NCBI GenBank assembly: GCA_947498785.1
Contig: CANMLS010000001.1
Coordinates: 124,001-188,000 of the forward strand
Reading direction: 5' to 3'
Length of the DNA: 64,000 nt
Source of the DNA: an uncultured Aquimarina sp.
GTDB lineage: Bacteria; Bacteroidota; Bacteroidia; Flavobacteriales; Flavobacteriaceae
In this document: piece after piece, positions 63,941-64,000 of the stretch
Layout: each line of letters starts with the position of its first letter
How positions within the stretch are numbered: the stretch's first letter is position 1
The notes under the pieces: model-generated
Databases searched by the model: none
What the model saw: the letters and a program-made list of their open reading frames with translations, nothing else
Told to the model about the DNA's origin: nothing
Translations under genes and position numbers: made by a program

Positions 63941-64000
63941 CAATTCGCTATAAAAGTGTTCTTTTTTTATATCGTAGCACAGCACAGCTATGAAGTGCAA

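Overview
The window looks like chromosome of a marine member of the Flavobacteriaceae (Bacteroidota), probably close to Aquimarina; the genus is inferred from general resemblance only. The signs are AT-rich DNA, promoters of the Bacteroidota type (TAnnTTTG at -7, sometimes TTG at -33), almost no Shine-Dalgarno sites, a type IX secretion sorting domain on a glycoside hydrolase, several OmpA-like and beta-barrel envelope proteins, bacillithiol synthesis (BshA), PyrR next to PyrB, and tRNA hydroxylase MiaE. No phage, insertion sequence, CRISPR array, rRNA or tRNA was seen.

Layout. 1-8.7 kb holds the end of an OmpA-type protein, rpsA, two small secreted unknowns (the second frame-disrupted), and the run pyrR-pyrB-small protein-thioredoxin-rnz-pdxH. 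8.8-15.5 kb holds a large OmpA-domain envelope protein on the minus strand, then a polyphosphate unit (SixA-like phosphatase, ppk1, ppx) and a beta-barrel protein. 15.6-20.7 kb holds a small membrane protein, a GNAT acetyltransferase, miaE, a putative secreted-peptide precursor, dnaX, the RNase P RNA gene rnpB and a decayed lipocalin-like gene. 20.8-30.3 kb holds bshA, a beta-barrel protein, a DUF1338 (2-oxoadipate dioxygenase-like) gene divergent from an Lrp regulator and a large FAD/Fe-S D-2-hydroxyacid dehydrogenase, a serine hydrolase, a second miaE and an LpxH-like phosphoesterase. 30.6-41.1 kb is a carbohydrate region: secreted GH16, lipoprotein GH3, a gluconokinase/6-phosphogluconate dehydrogenase fusion, a GntP permease and a beta-helix lipoprotein. 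41.3-42.0 kb holds a 21-bp tandem repeat coding for proline-leucine heptapeptides next to a small helix-turn-helix gene. 42.3-55.8 kb is mostly housekeeping: aroC, an amino-acid symporter, a LysR regulator divergent from a PLP decarboxylase, a MuiA-like protein with an inserted domain, gcvT, a NUDIX hydrolase and an M28-like protein that has lost catalytic residues. 55.8-61.1 kb is the threonine operon thrA-thrB-ridA-thrC on the minus strand, preceded by a Thr/Ile-rich leader peptide. The end holds nnrDE and a lipoprotein.

How the genes work together. Three coherent pathways stand out. The thr operon runs from aspartate to threonine, has a RidA enamine deaminase inside it, and is probably attenuated through the leader. 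The DUF1338-Lrp-FAD/Fe-S trio fits 2-oxoadipate to D-2-hydroxyglutarate to 2-oxoglutarate, the last steps of lysine breakdown. The GH16/GH3/GntK-Gnd/GntP run couples outside glycan cutting to gluconate uptake and the pentose phosphate pathway. The best candidates for something undescribed are the threonine leader in this phylum, the heptapeptide-repeat gene with its HTH neighbour, the orphan peptide precursor at 17.6 kb, and the M28-like protein without its catalytic glutamate.
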